A stretch of DNA of 64,000 nt from Isoetes taiwanensis (lineage: Eukaryota; Streptophyta; Lycopodiopsida; Isoetales; Isoetaceae): NCBI GenBank assembly GCA_021234155.1, contig JAJEKV010000075.1, forward strand, positions 4,001,720-4,065,719, read 5' to 3'. Shown here piece by piece: positions 10,873 through 22,889 of this stretch. The position numbers were made by a program, and so were the translations under genes. The notes beneath the pieces are model-generated. The model searched no databases. It saw nothing but the letters and a program-made list of their open reading frames with translations, and had not been told where the DNA came from. Numbering within the stretch: position 1 is the stretch's first letter; each line of letters starts with the position of its first letter.

Positions 10873-12074
10873 TGCCATGTTTGGTTATTGGAGCTCTGCA
10901 CAAAACACAGGCATTCAACTCAGCTAAAACACATGCATTCAACTCAGCTGGAGATTTTGTCCTTATTATACGATTTGTGCTGGAGATTCCTGATTTGTGC
11001 TGGAGATCAATAATATATGCAGCATCTCTAATATGTTGTATAGCAGTGTAACCATTCATCACAGTCATCTACAACAAGAGAAACTCATACGATTTGTCTA
11101 TTTATGTTGAAAATGAAGTCTAGCATAAAGTACATACTGCACAATCCATTAAAATGTATTGAAGTTGGCATCCTCAAACTGGCTTACTGTTCCATCCAAA
11201 ATTTGAGTTACAACATTGGTTGCCTGTAGGCCATCACTGAGACCACAATGACCATGGCTCCAAGTTTTTTAAGCAATTGTACTGACCATTAAGAGTCCAT
11301 GAGTTTATTCTTGCTGAAATTGAACATTTTGTTGATCCAAATGATAAATCACATTCAAAATTCAACTCTTTGAAGAAAGAGACTGTCTTCAGGAGCCTGC
11401 TGTGACAATTAAACTCACTACAATCTATTCGTGTGAACCAATTCACTTGAATGGCAGTATAGTGGTTCAGACTATCAAGCTTCCTATGCTTCCTATATGG
11501 GTGGTTTTCGACTGGTTGCATGGATAAAACATATCCATAACAAAAGGTGTATGCCATGATTAAAGCAGAATGTTGGAGCAGCTGGTCAAATATTAAAGTA
11601 GGGCATATTCTTGTCCTGCCCCTAAAGGATTCAAAGAAGCAAAGGTTTTCTCATCCATGCTTAGTGGTTGCAATTTTTAGTGGACAAAATTTAGTCTCGT
11701 ATAATGTGGTGATGCCTTATCCTACTGTGCTTCGGAATATTTGCTGCCCACAGCCCACAACTCCAGTCACTGCTGTTCCAACAAAAAGCATTGGTAGCTT
11801 GAATATTGCTCTGTTCACTATTCAAAAAACTATCTTTCAAAGTAATGCATGTATTTTAAGCCATCAAATACCTGTGTTCTTGGCAAAGTTCTTCAAATTG
11901 GGCTTCCATACTTACCTTTCACCAGAGGAGCCACGCTTAAAAATCTGGTAAACACAGTTGTATCCCCAAGTTTATATAAGAACTAATTATCTAAAACTAT
12001 TGAATAAAGATAGCACTTTTACCTATATATCTCTCAAGCTCTTTACAAAATTTGAATGTCTGGAGGGTCAGTTC
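10873..12074. other. no gene identified
   Basis: Two longer open frames exist (11234-11557 minus, 11547-11951 plus), but neither shows a motif I can name. Their composition resembles decayed retroelement DNA, without enough signal to assign a family. Confidence 0.35.
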
Positions 12075-12530
12075 TGTAACGTTCCTAACCGACATGCCCT
12101 TAACCAACTGGGTAAAACCGTCTAGACATTTATGAGTAGTCGCTTCTACCCATTTATGCCGGTGTCTCGGGAATGCCCCACAGGCACATTCAAGGTTCGA
12201 ATACTCGAGCGGTCTACCATGGACCTGTTACAGTCTCTTCTACTAGAACTATGCTCGTCCTCGAGCATCCAAGGTTATACCATGTCTATGTCATACCATG
12301 TCACAATGATTACCAAGTCTTTGCAAATTACCCATGCATATAGGCACCCATGGAGACTCGAACTCGAGACCTGCTCTGATACCAACTGTAACGTTCCTAA
12401 CCGACATGCCCTTAACCAACTGGGCAAAACCGTCTAGACGTTTATGAGTAGTCGCTTCTACTCATTTATGCCGGTGTCTCAGGAACACCCCACAGGCACA
12501 TTCAAGGTTCGAATACTCGAGCGGTCTACC
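12075..12530 (-). mobile_element. TRIM-type miniature LTR element
   Basis: Direct repeats of about 145 bp lie at 12075-12219 and 12387-12530. Both start TGTAACGTTCCTAACC and end GAGCGGTCTACC. Immediately inside the right-hand repeat the plus strand reads GCTCTGATACCAA (12373-12385), complement of the initiator-tRNA-Met primer-binding site. The element therefore lies on the minus strand: LTR, PBS, about 165 bp of non-coding interior, LTR. The two LTRs differ at only a few positions, so it is fairly young. A SINE-like reading is possible, because GGTTAAGGGC and AGTTCGAGTCT on the minus strand resemble pol III A and B boxes. The long direct repeats favour a TRIM. Confidence 0.7.
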
Positions 12531-14296
12531 TATCAAGATTCCATCAAAATGAGTCCTTTTGAGGCAATGTATGGTAAGGAATGTCGTTGTCCTCTTAATT
12601 GGAGGGATCCTCAATGCAATGTTGAAGCAGCTAATGAGGTAGCAGAGGACATGGATGCTCAACTAAGGAGACTTCGCCAGAATTTGGCTGTGGCACAAAA
12701 TAGACAGAAACAGTATGCAAATAAGAGACGTAGACCACTTGAATTTCAAAAAGGGGATTATGTGTTTTTGAGGATTAATCCCAAGCAGAGTTCACTGGCA
12801 TTTAAAAGTGCAGGTAAATGGGCCCCTAGGTATGCGGGTCCGTATGAAATTTTGGAACGTATTGGCAAGGTGGCTTATAGGTTGGAGTTACCCTCGCACT
12901 TAAAAGTACATAACGTTTTCCATGTGAGTAACTTGAGGAAATATGTTTTTGATCCTTCCCATATGCTGGGGGACGATGATTTAGTAAGCAGGGAGAACTT
13001 TCTGTACCCCCGACCAGAACGTATTTTGCGAGAGGAAACCCGTCGCTTAAGGAGGCGAACAATACGGAGATTTTTGGTTCAATGGGCGGGTTGTCCTGAG
13101 GAAGATGCCACATGGGAAGATGCCAATTGGATTCTTCGTAAGTTTCCGGAGATGCGCCCATGAGGACATGGGTTGAATTTTTGGAGGAGAGACTGTAACG
13201 GACCTAGGATTTTGAGGTATAAAGGATGCAAAGGAATAATAATTGAAATATTATGCATGCAGAGTGTATATATCGTATATGTAGAGATTATACGAATAAA
13301 TATACTAGTGATTAATAATAAATACAAGTACAGCGGGAAGCATTTGGAAGGCGATAGATTGCGGTCCGAATTGTCAAGGAGCGAGGTGTGAGCGATACTT
13401 TGGGAGCGTGTTGGAGTCTGCAGGCGGCTAAAGCGGGACTCGGTGGGGATCAAGACTTACACACAGGGTTTTTCTAGTGTAGTAACTCTGCTTTGTTTTC
13501 TATTTGTTGATGTTATGCATTCAACGGGGGATTAGAATTGGATTATGTGAGCATGATTGTAAACATAAACGCAAGGTTTATGAGTAGTGATTCTTTGGTA
13601 TTGAATACCGTGGTTTGCATGGCTAGTAATGAAATTAATATTTCCCCGTGAATCAGAATCTATGATGCGGAAAGTCGGAATGGTTTAGATTGGTTAGAAT
13701 TTGGAAGAATGGATTAAATCTAAACCGATGTAGCAATAACAAGCAAGGATGCAAAGATATTTTATTGCATGCAGCAGGCAGCGCGTCGGCATGATCTTAT
13801 TGAATGGGAGTGCTTGAAAGCATGAGAATCGCCCTAAAATGGGCGATTTGGGCCTTGGGAAGGCCGAAATGTGCAAAGAAGCCGTAATCGGGGAGGTTTC
13901 GGGCAAGATTTGGCAAAAAATGGTTCGATTTTTGGCGGGTAGAAAGTGATCCGAGTGGCCCGATTTTGCATGTGATTGTCTTGATTTGTATCCAAACTTC
14001 CTAAGATGGCAAAATTGGAAGGTTTTATGGGCTATTCATGTGGAATCGATGGTCCGGATGCCAAGTCCGGTAGTTCCCCGGTCCGATTCGTCGAGATAAA
14101 AATGAGTTAGAATCATCTTTTTCGGCCACAATCAGTGTGATTTGGCCTGGAAACCCCTGTAAAAGCCAAAATCGGCTGGACCCAAGAGGTGGCCTGGAGG
14201 CCGGATTCACGAGCTGCAAGCCACGTTCATAACCTGTACGTTAGGTTAAAACAGGAAAATTAGTAGTTAGTCAACACGGTGTTAACAAATGTTACA
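12531..14296 (+). mobile_element. chromodomain Ty3/gypsy (chromovirus) fossil: integrase end plus 3' LTR
   Basis: From about 12531 to 13163 the frame reads as the C-terminal end of a chromovirus integrase. It has SPFEAMYGKECRCPLNW, KGDYVFLRINP, KWAPRYAGPYEILERIG, LPSHLKVHNVFHVSNLRKYV, and a chromodomain-like FLVQWAGCPEEDATWED. A purine-rich tract (GGAGGAGAGAC) precedes TGTAACGG at 13194. The matching inverted end TGTTACA falls at 14290-14296, giving a 3' LTR of about 1.1 kb. Everything upstream of the integrase end is absent, and the left border coincides with the TRIM. Only one LTR is present, so age cannot be estimated. Confidence 0.8.
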
Positions 14297-16883
14297 GAAA
14301 AAGATAAAGGTTAATTTAAGAATTAATTGTGTTAATGGATATAAGCTATCTACGGTTATTTAATGGGTAACTTCATAGGTTAGTTAGTTATTTATTGGAA
14401 TCTATTGGAATTAGCCAGATTAATAGTGGGCGTAATGCAAGGCAGAGGTAATGGGTGGAGAATGGGCACCAAAACCATTAAATTAATTAGCAAAGATATG
14501 GAGGCAACCATCGTCAAGGTCTTAGATAACAATTTTGAATAAGATAATTAACTTAGTCGAGAAATGTGAGTTGCTAAGGAATGTTTTATCTTAACTTATG
14601 GTTGACGGTTGCATTTTGCATTATGATGGTTGTAGTAATTTATATGACTATGGTTGGGTTTCTTTGTTGCATTAAATGTGTATTATAGAATTTCTTGAAT
14701 TATATAAGGGTATAACTCTTTGATATAGACCTCTGGGGCCGGAGTCTAGGTGCGATGGTCTAGACTCGCGGTTTTTGCATAGTAAGAATGTATTGTTATT
14801 ATTTGAACATCGGGCGTTGGTACTATATGGTACAACGTCATGCACAATTAAGTGGTCCTCCAATGCTGGACGCAGCGTGGATGGGTGTGTACACACGTGG
14901 TTACCCCGCCTCTATGTCACTGGCCTGATCAGCCGAGTTGACCTTGCTCAGACCCAGAGGAATATTGGTTGCAATGTTGATGCTTTGGTTGCTTGGCTAT
15001 TGTATATGTGGTTTTTCAATGTTAGAATCAAGTTGCAATGGCTATGTTTGGTAAAATCCCGTTACAAATTCCCTTGACGGTGACAGAATCACAGCTCGTG
15101 AATCTCCTTTTCGAGAATGAGGCCTCAATTTTTCAATCATGGGAACTAAAAAGACAACCTCTTTCCAGGCCCAGTCCGTGCCATGGCAGCAATATCATAA
15201 GTGAGAAGTTCAACATAGGTTCCTAGAAAAGCATGGTTGAACTCTAGCAGCATCAATAATGATCTCTGGCAAGAGTAAAGAACTTAGATACTTAGTGATT
15301 AATGATTTCGCAAAACTTTACCGAAGATAGATTGTCTATCTGAATCCCATTGCCATTTGATATTCAGTCTGTGAAACTGCGCAGGATTCCTTACGCATAA
15401 ATGGATCATAGAATAGACCTTCGTAATAGCAAATACATGAGCCAGGAAAAGGAGATTGAAGCATTCAAACTTTTGGGCATGGTAGAGCTTTCAATGCCAA
15501 ATTTATTACATGCAAAAGCTATTTTGTGTATAGAGTTTAGACATCTTCCATACCCTAATGCATAAAAGCTCGGGCCTGAAGCCTACAAAGAAGCCTAAAT
15601 TTCTGCAACTTACGTGGCTCCAACACAGGAATACTGGTAAGATGAACTCGAACTCGTAGATGAATGCATCCTTTCTTTCCTGTTCAATAAAATTGGCCCA
15701 TCGGATCTACTCATTGAATCTTAGCCATCAAATTTAGGGCTGGATTGAGCACATCATAAGATTATAATATAGGATAAGGTTCCCAAATTATCCAATTACT
15801 AAGGTTTTGGTAGTGGTTTGGCAGAAAATAGGGGAGAGGGTTATTTCTTACTATGATTTTGTTAGTGGTTTGGCGAGAAATATTAGGGTTAAGGTTAAAA
15901 AAAAATTGGACCGTTGGCTAATTGTGGCGGTTGACGTGGCAGCTGTCGTCCGAGCAATTTCGGGAAGCTGAGAAGTGAGGGAAGCAGAGAGGTAGTCCGG
16001 CGGACCGAGGGCTTCGCGGTGAGACGCGTTCCGAGAAGCTTTGGCCGAGGAGCCGGGAAGACGCTGTCGAGGAGCTTTGGTTGAGGGCGCCGGCGGCAGG
16101 CGAAGAAGAGCCGAGGAGCCAGAGGGCGAGAAAAGGGCAGAAAATCTTTTTTGTCGAGAGCGTAAAAAGGGGCGAGAAATCTTTGCCGAGAGCAGAAATC
16201 TTTGCGAGAGAAAAAGGGCGTAAAGAGCAGAGGGCTAGAGCGGCCGAAGGGGGCTGAGAAGTGGAAAGGGCGGCCTATTCGTTGTTTGTTTTTCTTGGGG
16301 CGCATAATCCTCGGCTTTATGAATCCCCGGCCAGAAATCCACCGGAGTTTGCAAAGATCAAAGCTTTGGGTGGTTGGGAGGTTCGAGTCGGAGAAGACTC
16401 CAAGTTATCTTTGAAAATGCGCCTCTTATGTCACGTTTTCATTCAATGGAACCTCTTCAGCCTCATTTCTTCTTATCTGTTCTGCTGTCATTTGCTCTCA
16501 TTTCTTGTTATCTGTGTTCTCTGAATGGCATTTCTTGTGTGTATGGATTCAACTATACCATGTCCGTATATATATTTAAGCGTATGGGGTGCGCAAACTT
16601 ATACGTGGGGCTGATGTGTAAATTCCACGGCCCTTCATTTGGCATATTCATGGAACTATACTTGGATTCAATGATAAAAAAAAACAATAAGGATAGAGCA
16701 ATAAGGCATTTAACCCTGAGTGTGAAGGGGCCCTTTTAGATATCTAAAACTGTGGAGATTAAACATTCACGTGGCGACATTAACCATGGACCTCCATGCA
16801 TAGTGGCCAACTTAAACGCCCTAGCCAATTCCGGCGTCTTCCTTTTCAGCATTTGCGTCTAGGTCCATTTAACTAATATGCCT
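14297..16883. other. no gene identified; GC-rich block at about 15900-16270
   Basis: Mostly AT-rich DNA. A sharp GC- and purine-rich block at 15900-16270 has open frames on both strands (up to 136 codons) with low-complexity Arg/Pro/Gly content and no recognisable domain. It could be part of a decayed element or a promoter/UTR. I see no supporting gene next to it. Confidence 0.35.
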
Positions 16884-17657
16884 CACAACATGGAAATGGG
16901 GTCGCGATTTTTGTCGGAAGCTTCACTATGTGCTGCCACGTGTTATTGCCCTACAACACGGAATGGAAAGGGGCAGCACAATTCCGTAGAACTAAAAGTT
17001 TACAGGTTACTCCCGGTAGTCCAAAGCTTAACATGCATTTTCAGTTCAAGCCCCCATCAGTTACAGAAATCGGCACAAGCTTCAGCCGAGAAATAAACAA
17101 GACTAAAATCATTGGATAGAACTAGCCCAGAACTAGATACAAACCATCCAAGAAATACAGAGTAATAAAGGAACAACAGAACCAGCAAGAATCAGATAGA
17201 ATCAGCCACAATAGATCTGTCGCTGCAAACTATGACTCTGCACTTGAAGCCTGGCAAAGCAAAAAAGAGGTCCGCATTACTAAATAAGCTCTGTTTTCCT
17301 TGAGCTTGCAAGCGAGCAAGCACTTAGGCTACCGGATCTACTTCTGGCAGACCCATGCAAGCACTTGGCTACCGGATCTGCTTCCGACAGACCCATGCAA
17401 GAATGCATAGCCAGATACATGCGGAAGTCGAAACAGATCGCCATACCGGGATGCACAAACAGGGGCTAAGCTGGATGCAAAAGAAAGAGTTAAGAAAAGG
17501 GCAAAAACAGGGCATTACAGCTACAACTGGGTAGGTCGCGGCTCCTGCAGTGCTCCAGATCTACCAGCCCTTGCTGCTTAGTGCTATGAATCCATCGCCA
17601 GATCGCTCGAACCAGACTGCCCGATTTGCACAAAAATCGCTCCCCATTTCCATGTTG
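16884..17657. repeat. dispersed inverted repeat, arms about 30 bp
   Basis: ACAACATGGAAATGGGGTCG with CGATTTTTGT (16884-16913) is the near-perfect reverse complement of ACAAAAATCG with CTCCCCATTTCCATGTTGT (about 17627-17657). The arms are about 713 bp apart, and the right arm leads directly into the compact palindrome at 17658-17771. The two arms may be the ends of one non-autonomous element inserted just upstream of the glycosyltransferase gene. No clear target duplication was found. Two imperfect 40-bp tandem copies (GGCTACCGGATCT core) lie inside at about 17319-17400. Confidence 0.5.
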
Positions 17658-17771
17658 TGCCGGCATGGCCACCGGTCCCACATTCCGGTGTGGCCGGTGA
17701 CCCGCTCCCGGCTCCGCCGGTCGCAGGGCCCCACCGGTCCACACCGGAATGTGGTCCCGGTGGCCATGCCG
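17658..17771. repeat. compact fold-back palindrome overlapping the glycosyltransferase start codon
   Basis: CGGCATGGCCACCGGTCCC then ACATTCCGGTGTGG (left arm, about 17658-17698) pairs with CCACACCGGAATGTGGTCCC then GGTGGCCATGCCG (right arm, about 17738-17771). The arms are about 40 bp with few mismatches and a loop of about 35 bp. The right arm contains the ATG I use as the start of the UDP-glycosyltransferase, so a transcript from upstream would place the start codon in a strong hairpin. Confidence 0.7.
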
Positions 17772-20700
17772 CCATACATCGCTCTCATCCCATTCGAAGA
17801 TGAGAGCCACCTGATGCCGCTCATGGTACTGGCGCAGAAGCTGGAGGCTATGGACATAATGATCACAATAATTTTTCCCAAAAAGCACTCGCACTCGCGG
17901 ATCATAGGCCAATACAGAGAGACTTCAGAGATGAAATTTGAGGTGCTGGGTGAGAATTGCGAGATGGGCGATGGATTTGCGCAGCAGGAAAGGGGCTTGG
18001 AGAATATGCTAGCAAAATTGGCAGAGGATCCGGCGGATGAGGATGCTCCCCTACCGGTAGTGGCCGTTGTAGCAGATGTGATGCTTCCATGGGCTGGGCC
18101 AGTGGCCAAGAAATTGATGCTGCCAAGGTATGCCTTTTACCCAAAAGCTGCAGTCAATTTAGCAGGAATGTGCGGAATCGTGCCAGAAGCTCCATTCCAG
18201 GCGCTTTCTCTGACCGAAAATGCGCAGATCCAGCAGCATAACTGGCGGGAGGATTTGCAGGAAGCTGAAGGGGTTTTGTTGGTGAACACATCAGACGCCC
18301 TTGAGCAAAGGGTCATGGACAGTCTTCGAGCAGATTTGAATCGGACTCTGTATGTGCTCGCCATTGGCCCGCTACTGCCATCTAGTTATTTGGATCAGAG
18401 CGCAGTCCAATGCTCAGAGGAAAGCGATTCACTTTGCAAGGAATGGATGGATGCACAGAAGCCCTCGTCTGTCCTGTTAATCTGTTCGTTTGGGATTAAT
18501 TTGGCAGATGATGAGGCTAAAGAAATTGCAGTGGGATTGGAGGCGAGCAAGCATCGGTTTCTGTGGGTTGCATCTGAGCAGCTGAAAGGCGTTCTTCCGC
18601 AGGGCTTTGAAGAGCGCACAAAGAAACAGAAACAGGGGTTCATTATTCCGGCAGGCTGGGCACCACAGCATCTAATTCTTTGGCACCCATGTGTAGGCGG
18701 ATTTATGACAGACTGCGATTGGAGCCGCCCACTTTATTGGCTCCCGAAACCAAGTTCGCGAACCAAGTGGGTTCGCCCAGGCGAACCCGGAAAATTCGCC
18801 TGGGCGAACCCGCAAAAGCCTGCCCTCTGGCCGACGTGGGAGCCTCGCTGGCTGGCCGGCGCTGCCTTCCCAATGGTTCGCTGGGCTAACCCGAACCCGG
18901 TTAGTTGCGGTGCTTGGCGCGAAGCAATGGAGTACGGCAGCGGCAGCCTAGCCACGGGTTTGCTCGGGCTAACCCCGGCCGGAGTACGGCTACACGCAGG
19001 GGGTCGCAGGGGTACGGCGGCGGCAGGTGGGGGAGCTACCGGGTTCGCTTTGGGCGAACCCCCGCAAGGCGTGTACCATTTCGGCAGATTGGCAGGGGCT
19101 GACGGGCTGGTCAAGGCCGTCCGCCACCCCTGTTCCGCGAGCCCGACCATCGGGCCCATGGTATCGTCCCCTCCAGCCTAGATCCCCTACCAAGTATCAT
19201 AACAATGTTAGCAAAATGAAAAGTCACATATTTTTTCTAGAAATTTCTTCACGCTTGGCTTCTCATCATCTGCCATTCTGGACGCCTCCTTGGTGCATTG
19301 AGAACAAGCTCCCGGCGAGAAGAAGCTCCGTATAACCCAAAGAATGGGATCGATTGGAGAACGTGGCTCTTAGCCCGGTTAAAACAAAGTATTTTCGCCT
19401 TCCTTTTTCTTTCTTTTGAACGATTTTGAGATGCATTGAGCGATTTTGAGTCTTTGTTTTGAGCTCCATTGACAAAATTATAAGTGTGTTTCGCATAATT
19501 GCATCTAGGTTCCCTATTGCCATCCCTATTGCTACACTTTGGTGAGAGTTGCCCATCATAATAAAATATGTTTCCTTAAGTGGGCGCTTTTATTTATATT
19601 TGGTGGAAGCTTATTTTTATTTCACGAATGTTCTAACTTATTTTTATTTGTTGAAGCTTGTTTTTATTTGTTGGAAGCTTCTCCTTTTATTTCTTAAAGC
19701 TTCTCTTCGTGTGACTCATAATCACCGGAATTCGATATCTATTTCGTGAGCACTCTACATTTATCCGCCAGAGACCATGTCTCACCGCAGGCGCTTCCCA
19801 ATCGGCGTGGATGAGTGTCCCTTGCCATTTGGCCTACTGAGCGGCCAAATGTCCCCGGACGACGGTAGAGCATTGTCGAATGGTACCCCAACCGGGCAAT
19901 CGCCTTTATCCCCGCTAGGTATGTTTTGTGTGCTTGTTAACCGTGATTTGTTTTGTGATGGGGAATACCATGGCATTTGGTGCCCGTGCGCAGGTCACGC
20001 CTCACTGAGAGCTGTCGGGCCCACACCGCTGCTCCAAATGGTGGATTTGCACACACTGGGTGTACACACTTTGTGGACAAGAGAGTCGCCACACTCCTGA
20101 TTCCGGATTGACCCGCTGATGGAGCTTGGGGCCACCATCGAGCCACCATGCAGATCAATGGTGGCCCACGTATGCATATTCCGCCGAGGGGCAACCCCGC
20201 CAATTGCGTGAGAGAGTGGTGTCCGAGCCGAGAGGGCTGCAAAACGCCGAGAAGATCCCCGCAAAAGCCGCATGTATGATGGAGGCCGCCATGCCAGACA
20301 TAGAGAGGCGAGGAGAGAAGGCGCAAATAACGATGCGCCTACAAAGATGTCCTTACCCCCTGCGGCGGCCCCTAGATGCCTTCCCCGAGGGGCCTGGACG
20401 CCATGTTTTATGAGGCCAAAGACACAAAAGACAAAGTGGAGCGAGAGGATGCAGCCCTATCATGAAGGTCGTGATTAGAGTCGAAAGCTAGTGGGTACGT
20501 GGCGCTCGGGCAGAAGACTGACCGCATTATGCTATGCTCAATGACCGCCATTGCACAGAGGATCGGGTACCATTTGCCCACGAGGAGGAGTTGCTAGCCG
20601 AGTTCCGCAGATACGGGAGTCTCGGCCAGGTTACGATCTTGAGTCATCTTTGCCACCGCTTTTTGGATATGAGCATCCACACTCCAACCGATCCCTCCTT

Positions 20701-22457
20701 CACCGAGGTGAGTGGTTTGGCAGCCGACAGGAAGAGTTCCAAATGTGAGGTAGGGACCAGTGTCGATCCAAATTCCCACTCATGAGACATGTCCGGCCGC
20801 CGCCGACCATCCGACATGGCCACCCTCCTTCCATAGGGCTTCCGCGCGGTAGATGTGGCTGACTGGCCGAGGGGTCGCCAGGTCCTCGATGATATCATGA
20901 GGACGGCGATGGCAGGCACGGGCATGGCACACACCTTGACTTCGCCATTTCCGCCTGATCGCAATGTCGAGGGAGCAGAGGCATGGATAAGAGACCGAGC
21001 ACGCGGTTTTTTCATGTACCACGCTGGAGAGTTCGACAGGGCACACCATCCGAGCTACCTGGTGTGTGTACCCATTCGAGGATGGTCTCAGCCCCACAGA
21101 CGGTCGGCACAGTTCCCAGAGCACTTACAGATCCCGGCTAGGTTACATCTTCAGTCCCTTTTCTGGGAAGAGGTTAGGGTGTTCACGCACTTTTACGGCC
21201 AGCAGATCACCGAACACCTTGCCATGGTTGCGAGCAGGGCGTCAGATGGTGCGGCGACTTGGATATTGCAAGAGGGCGGCACAAGATGCGGCGCAGCATA
21301 ACTAACATCCGACCTCCTCGAGGCGCCCACGATGGGCCAAGGGGAGGAGGGGCACATTCGAGTGTTGATGAGGTACTGCTAGAAGGGACACAACGTGCGA
21401 AGACGGTCTTCAATTGGCGGACCATTGTAACAAGATGGGCAAGAAGAATGACAACAGTTTTCCACAGAAAATGACAATATCAAGCAATTTCCCTGCCATT
21501 TTTAGAATAAAACATTTTAACAAAATATGGACCAGAACAAGAAAAAAATTGCCCACCAAGTTTCTAATAGAAACTCACTTGAGCGGATAGACCTTGCCGC
21601 GGAGATTGGCTTCAAGATCAGCGCTGGACTTGAACTTCGCTCGAGCGCCACAGGAGGTTCACATATAAACTCGAGCGCCACCGAAGCGTTCATATATATA
21701 CCGGTGAATTGTTTGCACTCGCTATACCAAGGTTCATAGATTCCTTTTCGCTTTTTGCAGACCCAAAGTTGATTCAAAGACTGAAAAGTTGATTTCCACC
21801 GAATCCACTGTACGGCAGGCTCCCGATTCGCCCTGGCTTAACCCTCGTGGGTGCCAGTAATGCCCGCCAGCCGGGTAACGCCATAATGGGGTCGTCAGAT
21901 ATTGGCTCGCCACCGATTCGCCTGGGCGAACCCGCAGGGGTGGCCGTGTACTTCCGAAAGGTTCCGCAGACGAACTCGTTAGGGGTTCGCCAGCTTAACC
22001 CGGCAGAATGCTGCCAAGTAAGCTACCGCCTCGCCACGCCAGGCCCTCGTTCGCCCTCGGCGACCGCCTGCCCGCTTTTTAGGCGAGCCTCGTGGTTCGC
22101 CCAAGCGAACCCACTTGGCCGCCCAACTTCGTTTCGGGGGCCATTCGAAGCACCGGATTGGAGCTCCGTGTCGGAATGCATTTGCTCGGGTCGCCGCTAC
22201 ATGCTCTGTTGTCCTTTTGTTGCGATCACCGGCTCAGATGTAGCTTCTTAGTCACCCAAGCTAAGGTTGCTTTGCAGCTTGTTAAAATGGAACGAAATGA
22301 AGTCGAAAAGCAAGTGAAGCTTCTGTTTTCAGGGCCTCAGGTTCCTGCTATGAGAGACCGGTTGGCTCAGTTAAAAGATGCAACCAGGAATTCAGTGGGT
22401 AAGGATGGGAGCTCTACTCAGAATTTGTGGGATTTTGTAGGGGATTTATACACTTGA
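17766..22457 (+). pseudogene. UDP-glycosyltransferase (family 1, UGT) gene interrupted by a transposon
   Basis: Family 1 UGTs transfer sugar from UDP-sugar to small acceptors. The first 320 codons (17766-18725) show the usual order. PPYIALIPFEDESHLMPLM holds the N-terminal His region. Then come GVLLVNTSDALEQ, YVLAIGPLLPS, CKEWMDAQKPSSVLLICSFG, FLWVASEQLKGVLPQGF, and a PSPG box that starts GWAPQHLILWHPCVGGFMTD. A 3430-bp element follows. The frame resumes at 22165 with SVSECICSG and LCCPFVA and ends with VKLLFSGPQVPAMRDRLAQL and NLWDFVGDLYT at TGA 22455-22457. About 22220 there is a one-base slip (VA then DHRL in the next frame). The HCGWNS part of the PSPG box reads DCDWSS, losing the sugar-contacting His and Asn. 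So the gene may have been altered before the insertion. I start at ATG 17766 because PPYIALIPF is where family homology begins; the frame is open further upstream. Confidence 0.85.
18726..22155. mobile_element. Mutator-like DNA transposon, 3430 bp, inserted in the UGT gene
   Basis: The 9-bp sequence GATTGGAGC occurs at 18717-18725 and 22156-22164, immediately flanking the insert, as expected for a Mutator-type target duplication. The ends are imperfect inverted repeats over about 60 bp. Left has CTCCCGAAACCAAGTT and CCAAGTGGGTTCGCC; right, reverse-complemented, has CCCCCGAAACGAAGTT and CCAAGTGGGTTCGC. Subterminal palindromes of the GGGTTCGCCCAGGCGAACCC type occur at about 18770, 18795, 19041, 21916 and 22094. 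The interior is much more GC-rich than its surroundings. Short frames at 19777-20100, 20534-20785 and 20855-21301 show no MURA transposase signature. It is either a decayed autonomous copy or a non-autonomous element with captured DNA. Confidence 0.8.
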
Positions 22458-22889
22458 GACAGAATCAGAATGGCTTACAGTAATCTAATTACTACTAAAA
22501 TGCCCACCGTTGGTGGCCTTTTGTTAAATATGCAAAAGTCCAGTTCATCAATTCAAAAAGTAGCAATTAGGTGGGCCACTTTCTGCACTATCCGCCTATG
22601 TATGTCTGCCACGTGGCAGGCATTCTTTCCAAGAATCACTGATTCTTTAAACTCAAATTTTTAGGAATCACTCATTCTGAAGCATTTTTTTAAGCGTGTA
22701 TTTTTGCTGTTAAAATTTCTCCATTAACAGATATTCATCAAACTCGTGGATAGATTCACAAAGAGAGATTCACACAGAGAGATTGATAAAATCATAACAC
22801 TTTTGCATTCATAAAACTATCAGAAAATTACATAGAATCACAAGAGAGATCCTTTCTGCTTTCTTATCCAAGCTTTGGAAGTCCAAAAA

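Noticed and set aside
12075-12530. tRNA gene or tRNA-derived SINE
   Set aside because: A- and B-box-like words exist on the minus strand, but there is no cloverleaf, and the long direct repeats with a primer site fit a TRIM better.
15895-16305. 136-codon GC-rich minus-strand frame
   Set aside because: Low-complexity composition with both strands open; no motif; probably a by-product of base composition.
20534-21301. hAT/DUF659-like transposase inside the UGT insert
   Set aside because: A few stretches faintly recall hAT proteins, but no BED finger or dimerisation motif is visible and the 9-bp duplication points to Mutator instead.
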